Shown here in pieces: positions 53,286 to 62,278 of a DNA stretch of 64,000 nucleotides. A model generated the notes under the pieces. The model searched no databases, was not told the DNA's origin, and was given only the letters and a program-made list of their open reading frames with translations. Source of the DNA: an uncultured Myxococcales bacterium. GTDB taxonomy: Bacteria > Myxococcota_A > UBA9042. A program made the translations under genes and the position numbers. Positions within the stretch are counted from its first letter, which is position 1; every line of letters starts with the position of its first letter. The stretch spans positions 1 through 64,000 of the forward strand of contig CAIMEY010000046.1 in the NCBI GenBank assembly GCA_903840165.1, written 5' to 3'.

Positions 53286-54056
53286 ATGCACGCAGATCGT
53301 CAGCCCATTATCGGTGGCAACTGGAAGCTCAATCCGCAAAGCCTAGGCGAAGCGGTGAGCTTGGCGGGGCAATTGCGCAACCGCCTCGGCAGTCAGCGCA
53401 GCGTGCAAGTGGTGCTGTTTCCGCCAATGCCTTTTCTTCATGAAGTCGCTGAAAAACTTCGAGAATCTGAGCTTTTGGTCGGATCCCAGGATCTGGCCGT
53501 GCAGGCTGCTGGTGCCTTCACGGGCGCGGTGTCGGCGGCGATGATTCGCTCCGTCGGCGGCCAATGGGTGCTGTGCGGACACAGTGAGCGCCGCGCCGTA
53601 TTTGGCGATTCAGACGCGATCGTCGGTCAGAAGTTGAGCGCAGCCCTAGCTGGCGGTTGTAAACCCGTTCTTTGTATTGGCGAAAGTCTTGAGCAGCGGG
53701 AAGCAGGTCAGACCTTCGCGGTGGTTGCGGCCCAGCTCCAGGTGCTAAAATCATTTCAAGTCAGCCAATTACAAGACCTTGTGCTGGCCTACGAGCCAGT
53801 CTGGGCGATCGGTACGGGCCGCGTAGCCACGCCAGAGCAAGCCCAGGAAGTGCACCTGTTCATTCGGCAGCAAGTCCAGGAATTGTTTGGCAAGAACTTT
53901 GCGCAACAGCTGCGAATTCAGTACGGTGGCAGCGTCAAGTCAGCCACGGCCGCGGGCTTGATGGCGCAGCCGGACATCGATGGACTTCTGGTCGGCGGGG
54001 CTAGCCTTCTGGCCGAGGAATTTGCCAATATCGTGCGCTTCAAGTCGGGCAACTAA
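53286..54056 (+). CDS. tpiA: Triose-phosphate isomerase
   Basis: 256 residues. Interconverts dihydroxyacetone phosphate and glyceraldehyde-3-phosphate. Catalytic Lys is in GGNWKLN, His in LCGHSERR and Glu in AYEPVWAIGTG; the phosphate-binding YGGSVK and DGLLVGGASL are present. ATG 53286 is preferred over a TTG at 53277; GGGGAAG and AAGGA lie just upstream. It begins 18 bp after pgk and is surely in the same operon. Confidence 0.97.
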   Translation: MHADRQPIIGGNWKLNPQSLGEAVSLAGQLRNRLGSQRSVQVVLFPPMPFLHEVAEKLRESELLVGSQDLAVQAAGAFTGAVSAAMIRSVGGQWVLCGHSERRAVFGDSDAIVGQKLSAALAGGCKPVLCIGESLEQREAGQTFAVVAAQLQVLKSFQVSQLQDLVLAYEPVWAIGTGRVATPEQAQEVHLFIRQQVQELFGKNFAQQLRIQYGGSVKSATAAGLMAQPDIDGLLVGGASLLAEEFANIVRFKSGN

Positions 54057-54130
54057 CCGGCTCAGCCGTCGGGACGCGGCCCCAAGTGGCTGTACGTCTC
54101 AGGAAAGTTTGATTTTTCCAAGGAGTTCTC

Positions 54131-54616
54131 GTGGGTGCCCTGTACTACCTCATTGTAACCTTGTACGTCATCGTTTGCCTGTTCCTCATCATCGTTGTCC
54201 TGCTGCAACCCGGCCGAAATGGTGGAAATGCTGCGGTTTTTGGCGCAGGCTCATCGACTGGCTCCGTCTTTGGCGGCCGCGGTGCGTCCACTGTGCTTTC
54301 CAAGACGACGACTGTAGCGGCGGCGCTGTTCATGATCCTGTCCATCGTGCTAGCGCGCTGGAATTCCGACCATTCCGTCGTGGAAGGCGCTGCTGGCAAG
54401 GCCATGCCGGTCCAGCCATTGAAGGCCGAAGTGCCTGACAACGCTAAGAAAGACGGCGATAAGGCAGCCCCGGCCGCAGCACCAGCCGCAGCCCCGGCTC
54501 CTGCTGCTGCGGCAGCCCCAGCTCCGGCAGCCCCAGCCCCCCCAGCCCCAGCTCCAGCTCCAGCAGCTCCGGCAGCCGCGGCCCCGGCGGCTCCGGCTCC
54601 AGCTCCAGCACCGTAA
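54131..54616 (+). CDS. secG: Preprotein translocase subunit SecG with Ala/Pro-rich tail
   Basis: 161 residues. The first 80 match SecG: two transmembrane helices (YYLIVTLYVIVCLFLIIVVLLQ and a second around 58-76) and the conserved LQPGRNGGNAAVFGAGSSTG loop. SecG assists SecYE in protein export. The last 55 residues are a low-complexity Ala-Pro tail, an extension well beyond the usual 75-110 residue length. The start is GTG 54131 with AAGGAG 6 nt upstream. The tpiA-secG order is a common bacterial arrangement. Confidence 0.95.
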   Translation: MGALYYLIVTLYVIVCLFLIIVVLLQPGRNGGNAAVFGAGSSTGSVFGGRGASTVLSKTTTVAAALFMILSIVLARWNSDHSVVEGAAGKAMPVQPLKAEVPDNAKKDGDKAAPAAAPAAAPAPAAAAAPAPAAPAPPAPAPAPAAPAAAAPAAPAPAPAP

Positions 54617-54773
54617 TCGCCTGTTATTTCGCTTGAATTAGGTGCCGATGCCCGAGCTGTTGCCCAGCTATTGGCACGTGCAAGGCTATTGAGCGCGGCT
54701 GTGCGGGCGGAAACGTCGCGACGGCATTGTTCCCAACTCGCGCAATTCCCTGACAACACTGAAGGAACCGCAC

Positions 54774-55592
54774 GTGGCACATCCTCACGCCGAGCTGATC
54801 AGCCAAGCCTTTGCCGACCGTAGCCTCTTGACCGATCGGCGGCACAGCGAAGCGGTGTTTGAAACCATCGCCCAGCTCGACCGCGGTACCTTGAGGGTCG
54901 CCGAGCCGACTCCGACCGGCTGGCAGGTCCATGCCTGGGTCAAAGAGGCGATTCTGCTGTATTTTCAGCTGGCTGCCATGACGGTGCTTGAGGTGGGGCC
55001 CTTCGAGTACTACGACAAGATTCCCCTCAAGCACAACCTGCAGGGCCAAGGCGTACGGGTTGTGCCGCCCGGCGTCGCCCGCTACGGCAGCTTCTTGGAA
55101 CCAGGCGCGATTTTGATGCCGGGCTACGTCAACATCGGCGCCTACGTCGGCGCCCGCACGATGGTCGACACCTGGGCCACGGTTGGCAGCTGTGCGCAAA
55201 TTGGCAGTGATGTTCACCTGTCCGGCGGCGTCGGCATCGGTGGCGTGTTGGAACCGCCTACGGCTCGGCCGGTGATCGTCGAGGACGGCTGCTTTGTCGG
55301 CTCACGGGCCATCATTGTCGAAGGGATGCATATTGAACGGGAAGCTGTGATCGGCGCTGGCGTGGTCCTAACGGCATCGACGGCAATTCTCGACGTGACC
55401 GGCCCCCAAGTCGTTGAAATGCGTGGCCGAGTGCCGGCCCGATCCGTGGTCATCCCTGGGTCGCGGCTCAAGCGGTTCCCCGCCGGCGAGTATGGCGTGC
55501 CATGCGCGCTGATTATCGGTCAACGCACCGAAAGCACCGACAAAAAGACAAGCCTTAACGCAGCATTGCGCGACTTTGGCGTGTCCGTCTAG
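54774..55592 (+). CDS. dapD: 2,3,4,5-tetrahydropyridine-2,6-dicarboxylate N-succinyltransferase
   Basis: 272 residues, the size of the E. coli enzyme and collinear with it. Motifs are LDRGTLRVAEP, HAWVKEAILLYF, RVVPPGVARYGSF, the left-handed beta-helix core LMPGYVNIGAYV and TMVDTWATVGSCAQIG, then GGVGIGGVLEPP and VVEGM. It succinylates tetrahydrodipicolinate in the diaminopimelate/lysine pathway. The start is GTG 54774 with AAGGA 7 nt upstream. No other dap genes are in the window. Confidence 0.96.
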   Translation: MAHPHAELISQAFADRSLLTDRRHSEAVFETIAQLDRGTLRVAEPTPTGWQVHAWVKEAILLYFQLAAMTVLEVGPFEYYDKIPLKHNLQGQGVRVVPPGVARYGSFLEPGAILMPGYVNIGAYVGARTMVDTWATVGSCAQIGSDVHLSGGVGIGGVLEPPTARPVIVEDGCFVGSRAIIVEGMHIEREAVIGAGVVLTASTAILDVTGPQVVEMRGRVPARSVVIPGSRLKRFPAGEYGVPCALIIGQRTESTDKKTSLNAALRDFGVSV

Positions 55593-55657
55593 GCCTTTGA
55601 CGCCCAAAATATGCCGAGTTTCGGCGCCGATTGAAGCTACGCGAACCGCCGCGGCTG

Positions 55658-56812
55658 CTAGAACGACAGGATCCCCTGCAAAAGAACGTTGACTTTAGCG
55701 ACGTTAGCAAACGTAGAGCCCAGCGATTGCGCGTATAGGCTCGACTGCGTCTGCGTCAGCGGCATCCGCGCCCCCACACCCATGCGCACCGGCCCCACGT
55801 GGATCCGAAGGCCGACCGTACCGAGGATATCGCGCATCGCGGGCGCATTGTGAACCTGGGTCAAGCCATCGATTTCACCAACAAAATCGAGAATGACCAG
55901 GTGCAGCACGCCCGAAGCACCCCAGTTCAGGTAATCCACGGAACTGTAAAAGGGATTGTCGCGCACGGCCTGCATGTGCGTGTATTCCAAGCGGCCCATA
56001 AGCGAGAGAATCCCAAGTTCAAAGCCACCAATGGCGTAGGGTTGAACGGTCAGGTACTCGTGCAAATACTTAGGCAAAACCAAGATGTTGGACAGGGCCA
56101 GCACGTTGGCGTCCTTGGAGCCGGTGGGCAGGTACAGAGACAGACCGCCGGTCCAAGCGTAGCGGGCAATGCCCATGCCGCGCCGCGAGCCAGCACGGAA
56201 ATCTAGATTGATATTGCCTAGCTGCATGGTCGTGCCATCGTCCGAGCGAAAGCCCGCTAGGGGCACATAGGCCGTCAGGTCGTAGGTACCAAAGTTGTAC
56301 TCGGCCCACGGTTCTAGGCCAAAGGCAAAGGCATTGCTCGGTTGCCCGGCCACTTGGGCGATGTCTGCCACCGAAGAGACGTTGCTTGCGTTGATGCCAT
56401 TGATCGCCTTGAGCTGGGCGGCCGACAAGGTCACGTGGTGCGCAGCCGCTGCATCCTTGAGATACTGCTGCAATCCTGAGATGTTGCCAGCGTCCGCCAG
56501 GTCTTTGGCGTGCTGAGGGTCCGCGTTCTTGAGCACGCCGATCATGTCGCTGGCGCCGGGCAGCTTGGCGGAAGCCTGCTCGGTCGCTTTGTCCAGTGCC
56601 TTGGCCGCAACAAAGGGGATGGGGGCCGCGTGTGCGTTGATACCAAAGGCTATCTTGCGGTCCTTGGACGATTGGCGCAGAGCATGACCGCTGAACAAAT
56701 CCGTGTCATCAAAGGGGCGCGACGCCTGGGCCAGGGAGGGCAAGAGGCCAAGCGCGAAGGAAAATCCAAGTAAAACGGCCCGCCGCCAGTTCAAAGAACA
56801 AACGCCAACCAT
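55658..56812 (-). CDS. Exported protein with probable outer-membrane beta-barrel C-terminus
   Basis: 384 residues. The signal peptide ends near LAQASRP. The N-terminal mature part is helical (about 50-155). From about 160 on it shows amphipathic strands typical of barrels (FAFGLEPWAEYNFGTYDLTAYVP, RYAWTGGLSLYLPTG, GFELGILSLMGRLEYTH), and it ends in a strand that finishes in Phe, the usual outer-membrane assembly signal. No family name can be given. GGAGG lies about 5 nt before the ATG. It is convergent with dapD. Confidence 0.78.
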   Translation of the reverse strand: MVGVCSLNWRRAVLLGFSFALGLLPSLAQASRPFDDTDLFSGHALRQSSKDRKIAFGINAHAAPIPFVAAKALDKATEQASAKLPGASDMIGVLKNADPQHAKDLADAGNISGLQQYLKDAAAAHHVTLSAAQLKAINGINASNVSSVADIAQVAGQPSNAFAFGLEPWAEYNFGTYDLTAYVPLAGFRSDDGTTMQLGNINLDFRAGSRRGMGIARYAWTGGLSLYLPTGSKDANVLALSNILVLPKYLHEYLTVQPYAIGGFELGILSLMGRLEYTHMQAVRDNPFYSSVDYLNWGASGVLHLVILDFVGEIDGLTQVHNAPAMRDILGTVGLRIHVGPVRMGVGARMPLTQTQSSLYAQSLGSTFANVAKVNVLLQGILSF

Positions 56813-57080
56813 GCAGCCTCCAAAGCGCCAGGATCATGGCGCAATCCACTGCCGAGCCTCGGCAAGCTGCGAACTGCAGCCCGCCTAGGTCCTGCAGAGC
56901 GTCGCCCAAGCCGAACGCAGACAAATGGCTAAGGAGACACGCGTGCTACCAAGGCTAGCGGAGGTTGGGCTGGCTGACAATGTCACGCTTGGGGCCGACA
57001 CAAGGGTCCGGCGGCTGGTGCCAATTACCGAGGTGATTCAGGGACAAAGCAGAGGCGCGGCTGCTGAACTCAGTCCAGGC

Positions 57081-58436
57081 TCAACGCGGCACAATGCTCG
57101 CAAAGGGCAGGTGCGGCCTCAGGATGGCCGGGATGGTCACCGAGCCATCGGCCTGCTGGTGGTTCTCTAGGACCGCGATTAGGGCCCGCGAGGTAGCCAC
57201 CGCCGTGCCATTGAGCGTGTGCACAAAGCGCGGCTTTTGCCCTTCTTCCGGGTAGTAACGAATGTCCAAGCGCCGCGCCTGGTAGTCGGTGCAGTTCGAA
57301 GTCGAGGTCACCTCACCGTACACGCCGCGCCCCGGCATCCACGCCTCGATGTCGAACTTGCGGTACGCCGGCGCGCCAAGGTCACCGGCGCAGATATCGA
57401 GCACGCGATAGGGAATCTCCAAGGACTGGAAGAGTTCCTCCTCAATCGCCAGCAATTCCGCATGCATGGCGTTGGAGGCTTCCAAGTCTCCCGGGCAAAA
57501 GATGAACATTTCCACTTTGCTGAACTGGTGCACGCGATACAGGCCCCGCGATTCGCGCCCGCCAGATCCCGCTTCTGTGCGAAAACAGTGGGAAATACCG
57601 GCGATTCGAATCGGCAACTCGCCCGGCTGCAAGATCGTGTTGGCCAGCATCCCGCCGATGGTAATTTCGGCCGTGCCAACCAGGCATAAGTCATGGTCGG
57701 CAATGCTATAGACCTGCGTCTCGGCCCCACGCGGGTTAAAGCCGATGCCTTCAAGGATGGCCGGCCGCGCCAAATCCGGAGTCGCCACGAGCTGATAGCC
57801 CTTGCTGCGCAGCAGTTCCAGCGCCAGCCGCTGCAAGGCGAGGTCCAGCAGCACCAGTTCATTTTGCAGAAAGTAGAACTTCTGTCCGGCGACCTTGGCT
57901 CCTGCCTCAAAGTCAATGAGATGAAGTTTTTCAGCCAGTTGCACGTGATCCAACGGCGTAAAGTCAAAGGCCCGCGGCTCACCGACGTGACGCAGCACGT
58001 GGTGGTCATCGTCCGTGCGGCCCAGGGGCGTGTCCGGGTGGGTCAGGTTGGGCAATGCGCGCGCCAAGACATCGAGTTCTTTGTCCAATTGCGCCGTTTC
58101 CTGCTCCAGGGCCGGCACCAATTCCTTGCAGCGTTTGCCGGTCGTCACGAGCCACGGCCGGTCCTGGGCGCGGACGTCAGTTACGGTCTGAATGCCAAGA
58201 TCAGCCTGCAATGACAGTGGAATTTGCGCAAACAGCGTTGGCGCATCCTGGTCCAGCTTGCCGGTCTGCCGGGCGATGGCATTGGCCACGGCGCGCAATT
58301 GTTCAAGCCGGGTAAGGACTTCGTTGCGTTTCTTGTAGGCCTCGAGCAGGGCATCCACGTCCCCGGCCGCGAAACGATTGGCCGTATTTTGCGCCACGGC
58401 CTGCGCATGGCTGACCACGTACTTGATATCGAGCAT
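57081..58436 (-). CDS. serS: Seryl-tRNA synthetase
   Basis: 451 residues, a class II synthetase that charges tRNA-Ser. The N-terminal coiled coil (about 25-130) is slightly longer than usual. The catalytic domain shows GTAEITIGGMLAN, motif 2 FRTEAGSGGRESRGLYRVHQF with its ATP-binding Arg, the segment EVTSTSNCTDYQARRL, and motif 3 near the end (LNGTAVATSRALIAVLEN). AGGAAG lies about 10 nt upstream of ATG 58436. It follows a Cys-rich lipoprotein gene on the same strand after 46 bp, so the two may share a transcript. Confidence 0.97.
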   Translation of the reverse strand: MLDIKYVVSHAQAVAQNTANRFAAGDVDALLEAYKKRNEVLTRLEQLRAVANAIARQTGKLDQDAPTLFAQIPLSLQADLGIQTVTDVRAQDRPWLVTTGKRCKELVPALEQETAQLDKELDVLARALPNLTHPDTPLGRTDDDHHVLRHVGEPRAFDFTPLDHVQLAEKLHLIDFEAGAKVAGQKFYFLQNELVLLDLALQRLALELLRSKGYQLVATPDLARPAILEGIGFNPRGAETQVYSIADHDLCLVGTAEITIGGMLANTILQPGELPIRIAGISHCFRTEAGSGGRESRGLYRVHQFSKVEMFIFCPGDLEASNAMHAELLAIEEELFQSLEIPYRVLDICAGDLGAPAYRKFDIEAWMPGRGVYGEVTSTSNCTDYQARRLDIRYYPEEGQKPRFVHTLNGTAVATSRALIAVLENHQQADGSVTIPAILRPHLPFASIVPR

Positions 58437-58482
58437 ATAGAATTTCTTCCTGTTTTTGATGTCCAGCGGGGCAGAGCTGGCC

Positions 58483-59322
58483 TTACTTGGTCACGCAATG
58501 ACCAGCCACGCAGTCGACGGCAGCAAAGGGTGCGCAAGCGCAAGGGACGGTGGGACCGCAACTGAGGTCATTCCAGAGTTTCTTGAGCAATTGCAGGTAG
58601 ACCCCGCGCACGCTCGGCGCAGTCGCCAGTTTGCTGTTGACCGGCGTTTGGCAGGCATCGCAGATCACGCCGACGCCGGCCTTGCCATCGCAATCCGCAG
58701 GCGCTGTGCAGACTTGCACGTCGGTTAGGGCCTTGGCCCAGGCAGCGTCAAGGTCTGAACACGTAATTGCCTTGTTCTTGCAGGTCCCAGCGTCGCAGTA
58801 GCCCAAAGCATTGCCGAGGTCGCCGCAGTTGCTGCCGCCGCAATAACCGGTAGTGCAGTCATGGCTGAAAAAGTCTTGTAAATCCTGCTGCAACGGTGCC
58901 CATTGCGAGCTATCGCTGTTGACGTATAGGCCACAGCCGCATTTGAGCTTGTCGGCCACCTGCGTGGCGCACTGGCTATCGGTTGTGCATTTGCGTACTT
59001 GCGTCATCAGCGTGTCGTACTCGCTGACATAGTTGTCACACAGGGCGGCGATCGGATCGCCCGTATCCGCTTTCGTGTCGCCTGATTGCGCATCTTGGGC
59101 GCTGCCATCGGCGGAATCGGCGGCATCGGCCCCGGTCACCGCGTCGGCCCCTGTGATGGCGTCCTGGCCGGTGGAAACCGTATCCAACCCAGCATCATTA
59201 TTGGTTTTGCTGTCGGCCGTGTTGGCCGTACTGCTGCCTGCCGGCGTGGAACTGCCGCAGCCAGTCCCAATTGCGACCAGGGCTAGGGCAGCAACAGTGA
59301 GAAAGCATCTTTGGTTTCGCAT
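58483..59322 (-). CDS. Cys-rich predicted lipoprotein, unknown family
   Basis: 279 residues. The lipobox AIGTGCGS (Cys about 22) is followed by an Asp/Thr/Ala-rich linker (25-90). The globular part has two halves with a similar Cys pattern: CTTDSQCATQVADKLKCGCG in the first and CTAPADCDGKAGVGVICDAC in the second. Each is followed by a helix and a further Cys cluster. It looks like an internally duplicated, disulfide-stabilised surface protein. I do not recognise the family. GGAGG lies about 9 nt before the ATG, somewhat far. It precedes serS. Confidence 0.82.
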   Translation of the reverse strand: MRNQRCFLTVAALALVAIGTGCGSSTPAGSSTANTADSKTNNDAGLDTVSTGQDAITGADAVTGADAADSADGSAQDAQSGDTKADTGDPIAALCDNYVSEYDTLMTQVRKCTTDSQCATQVADKLKCGCGLYVNSDSSQWAPLQQDLQDFFSHDCTTGYCGGSNCGDLGNALGYCDAGTCKNKAITCSDLDAAWAKALTDVQVCTAPADCDGKAGVGVICDACQTPVNSKLATAPSVRGVYLQLLKKLWNDLSCGPTVPCACAPFAAVDCVAGHCVTK

Positions 59323-59511
59323 GGTCTAGGACCTCCATGACCCAGCCGGCGACGGCCGAGCAACGCCCAAGGAGCGGAAATCAAGCCATGGCGGTCTCGC
59401 TGGCTCCCACATCCGCGCTGCCTTGCGCGCCGCGAGTGTAGCAGGCGTCCAGCCGGTCGGCCACTTGCCCCGCGGCCCGAACGGATGCGGAGGGACGGCC
59501 GTCCATCACTG

Positions 59512-60357
59512 CTACTGCGCCGGCCCCAAGGCGGCAAATAGCCAGCCAGCGAGATCACTGCGAACGCGTGTTTTATCGAGCAGTTGTACCCCACGAGCGT
59601 AGCCATCGGCCAGGGCCAGCCTCTTGTTGACTAGGCGGCGAGCCAGCAGGATTCCTGGGTCATTGTGCGGATCATCCTTGGACCAGGCCAGAAACAGTTG
59701 ACGGCGTTGCAAATTATCCATGCGTTCAGACCATTGCGTATCTGTGACCTGCACGGGCAGCGATAAGGCCACCGTCGCGCGCACCCGCAGGTCGACAGCG
59801 GTGCGGTCCAGGGCCGCAACGGCAGCTTCGTTGCCCGCCAACAGCGCCACGGCAGCGCCCGCAAAAGCTGTCCGCGCTTCGAGCTGATCGAGCACGGCAT
59901 CGAGATGATCACGCGCCGCGACAAGGGGTTCGCCGATATCGGCCGCTGGGGGCGCGGCGACAATCACAAGCGTCGTCGGCCTTTGGGCGCGTACCAGACG
60001 CAGGACGGATAACCACTGCCGATCTTGTTCACCTTGAGCCGAAAGAGCCAATAGGATCGGGGCATTGCCTCGGGCCGCCGGCCAGATGGTCGCGTGGGCC
60101 GTTTGCCCCAAATGGGTTGGCAATGTCAGCGGTTGCCCAGGTCCAAGGTCGACTGCGGGACGAGGGCCAGGGCGCAAAGCCGTTGACGATGTAGGCGATT
60201 GCGGCAGAGCAACGCCGTGAATTGGCGCGTTGGCCGACCGAGGCAGCGTCGCCGCCGGCGCACGGGCGTGAGGCCCGCAGTGCAACGCTAGCTGCCAAAC
60301 GCCCACAGCCAGCGCTACGGTGCCGAAAGCAAAAGCGGCAATGGTTCTGCGGTGCAT
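59512..60357 (-). CDS. Membrane-anchored alpha/beta-hydrolase-like protein lacking catalytic residues
   Basis: 281 residues. An N-terminal hydrophobic segment (IAAFAFGTVALAVGVWQLAL) is a signal anchor, followed by a Pro/Ala linker. The rest follows the alpha/beta-hydrolase order (APILLALSAQGEQD, LVIVAAPP, a helix, AVALLAGNEAAV, RATVALSLPV, FLAWSKDDP, then GYARGVQLL and the final helix). At the nucleophile elbow it reads GNEAA rather than GxSxG, and at the usual AHG site it reads ARG, so Ser and His are gone. It is likely a non-enzymatic relative. GGAGGAG lies 6 nt before ATG 60357; the longer frame to 60432 is rejected. Confidence 0.75.
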   Translation of the reverse strand: MHRRTIAAFAFGTVALAVGVWQLALHCGPHARAPAATLPRSANAPIHGVALPQSPTSSTALRPGPRPAVDLGPGQPLTLPTHLGQTAHATIWPAARGNAPILLALSAQGEQDRQWLSVLRLVRAQRPTTLVIVAAPPAADIGEPLVAARDHLDAVLDQLEARTAFAGAAVALLAGNEAAVAALDRTAVDLRVRATVALSLPVQVTDTQWSERMDNLQRRQLFLAWSKDDPHNDPGILLARRLVNKRLALADGYARGVQLLDKTRVRSDLAGWLFAALGPAQ

Positions 60358-60623
60358 CAGCGACTCCTCCGCGGGCCTTGTACGCCGGGCCAAGCCAGCC
60401 TGCAAGCGCGCTGGCCTCCGCCGCCCGCACAACCGGCCTGGGTGGTCTTGGGTCAGCTACAGGCCGCGGTCTGCTTTGTCCTTGATTTTCATCATGACTC
60501 CAGCATCAAGGCGCGTTGCTGTGGTGGATGCTAACCCGGTTCTGCTACGCTGACGGGGCCGCGTGCGAACGCGCCAATGGCGGTCAGGGGCTGACTACGC
60601 CACCGCGGAGCCCAGGGTAATGC

Positions 60624-61421
60624 ATGCGCCGACATGAAATAATACCACGTAATAACAAGTGGTTCTCCACGCCGGCTCGCAATTCAGGGTCCTTGCCAGC
60701 GCTGCCGGCCCACCAAGAGGTCCTCGGCGGTCGCCACCCGCGCTTGCTAGCTGGGCTTTGGCTGTGCGTACTGCTCATTAGCCAATGTACTTCCGAACAA
60801 ACCATCGTGATCAACGTGGTTTCAGATGCCCAAGCTTCGCAGAGTGACACCGCGCCCCTGGACCTCCAAGCGCTGCCCTGCCCGCACGCCCCAAGCGATA
60901 CCGCGGAGCCATGGCCGCCGACTGAACCGACGCCGACCTGCGCCAGTGCGTCGGTCAAGCCTTGGTATCCTCAAGGACAAACACCTGGACCGACTCTGGA
61001 TTTGCAACTCGGGCGGACCGATCCGGTCTCCGGCGTCTTCACGCCCTGGCAGGACGGCGATTGGGCCCCCATTATCCACGGCGTCCAGGGAGGCATCCAT
61101 ATTCCACTGTCGTTCGTGGTGGTGCTCCCGTCACTGGAACTAGTTAAAATGAAACTGCTAGTTCAGGCCCAAGCCAGCGTGCAATGCCAAGCCGTGGCCC
61201 TTGGGCCCCCGAGCACGATCGCCGTGCAGGCAATTGCACCCGATTTCGGGTATCGTCCGGCAGAGGACGTTCGCGTCATCTTCACCAATCAGGTCTGGAC
61301 AGATTCCCCCAAGTTCTGCGGCCAAACCATTTTGTTACAAGCCCAGTTGCAGGAGCCGGCCTCTGGCCAATGGGGACAAGCACAGCGATGGATTCACCTC
61401 TACGACACCGGGGCGCCATGA
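60624..61421 (+). CDS. Predicted lipoprotein, paralogue A of a tandem pair
   Basis: 265 residues. A long basic N-region and hydrophobic core end in LLISQCTS (lipid Cys about 55), followed by a Pro/Thr/Asp linker. The globular domain has LDLQLGRTDPVSGVFTPW, DGDWAPIIHGVQGG, VRVIFTNQVW and WGQAQRWIHLYD, which recur in the same order in the next gene. The two are clearly paralogues, but I recognise no known family. Its stop overlaps the next start by 4 nt (ATGA). The start is uncertain, since the signal region is unusually long. Confidence 0.78.
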   Translation: MRRHEIIPRNNKWFSTPARNSGSLPALPAHQEVLGGRHPRLLAGLWLCVLLISQCTSEQTIVINVVSDAQASQSDTAPLDLQALPCPHAPSDTAEPWPPTEPTPTCASASVKPWYPQGQTPGPTLDLQLGRTDPVSGVFTPWQDGDWAPIIHGVQGGIHIPLSFVVVLPSLELVKMKLLVQAQASVQCQAVALGPPSTIAVQAIAPDFGYRPAEDVRVIFTNQVWTDSPKFCGQTILLQAQLQEPASGQWGQAQRWIHLYDTGAP

Positions 61422-62278
61422 ACAGCCGTGCCTACATCGTCGCCTGGACCATTTTGGCGGGATGCACCCAGATCACTGTTATTTATGACGATTCTTACTC
61501 GACGGGCGGCACCGTCGATGTCGTGGGCAGCGACCTCAAGGACAGTTGCAGCGCCGCGGCCAGCGACGCCGGTGACCCAGAACTCGTCAGCGGCATCACC
61601 GCCGGCCTGGACTGCGTGTTTACGGAAAGCAATTACTCCCAAGCACCGGAAGGTTGGCCCGCCGGCACCTGCTTTCACGGCCACCCGCCCCAAGCCGGCG
61701 ATTTCGTCGCGCCCATGCCCGCAGATCTGGCCTGCGATGTGAGCGATTACGCACCGAAATTTTGGCCTTCTGGCTCAACGATTCCCCAGCCCGACCTGCA
61801 ACTGGAACTCGGACGCACCGGCGACCACGGCGAGTCCTTTGTACCGCTGAGCGATGGCGACTTCCTGGCCGTCATTCACGGCGCCCAAGGAGCGCTGATG
61901 TCTCTGGTGCGAATGCGCGTGCAACTCCCCGGACAAACAGCATGTCTTGCCAAGCTGCAGAGCCGTTTGGTCGTCTTCATCAATTGCATGGGCGAGGCCA
62001 TGTACTCCAGTCCGTACGCCTGGGCCGAGCAAGATGAACAGGGACTCTACCAAGCATCCAAGCACCGCGAGGATATCTACGTCATCTACACGGACCTGGA
62101 TCCGGCCAAGTCCTGGCAACTCTGCGGACAAATAGGCGATTTTCTTGTGCAAGTACGCGTGCCCGACACCGACCATTGGGGCCAAGTCCATCGTCGCCTG
62201 CGACTGTACGACACGCCGAAAAACACTGATAATTGCGGGCCTTCCTCGGACGCAACTGGGGGGCGGCCTAAGCGCTGA
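61418..62278 (+). CDS. Predicted lipoprotein, paralogue B of a tandem pair
   Basis: 286 residues. A short signal ends in lipobox ILAGCTQ (Cys 16). The N-terminal 100 residues are Ser/Asp/Cys-rich. The rest matches the preceding gene in order: PDLQLELGRTGDHGE, DGDFLAVIHGAQGA, YVIYTDLDPA, and WGQVHRRLRLYD near the C-terminus. The two were made by duplication and have diverged, and the 4-nt overlap suggests equal production and perhaps a heteromeric complex. The function is unknown. ATG 61418 is preferred to the longer frame from 61184, which runs inside the upstream gene. Confidence 0.82.
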   Translation: MNSRAYIVAWTILAGCTQITVIYDDSYSTGGTVDVVGSDLKDSCSAAASDAGDPELVSGITAGLDCVFTESNYSQAPEGWPAGTCFHGHPPQAGDFVAPMPADLACDVSDYAPKFWPSGSTIPQPDLQLELGRTGDHGESFVPLSDGDFLAVIHGAQGALMSLVRMRVQLPGQTACLAKLQSRLVVFINCMGEAMYSSPYAWAEQDEQGLYQASKHREDIYVIYTDLDPAKSWQLCGQIGDFLVQVRVPDTDHWGQVHRRLRLYDTPKNTDNCGPSSDATGGRPKR

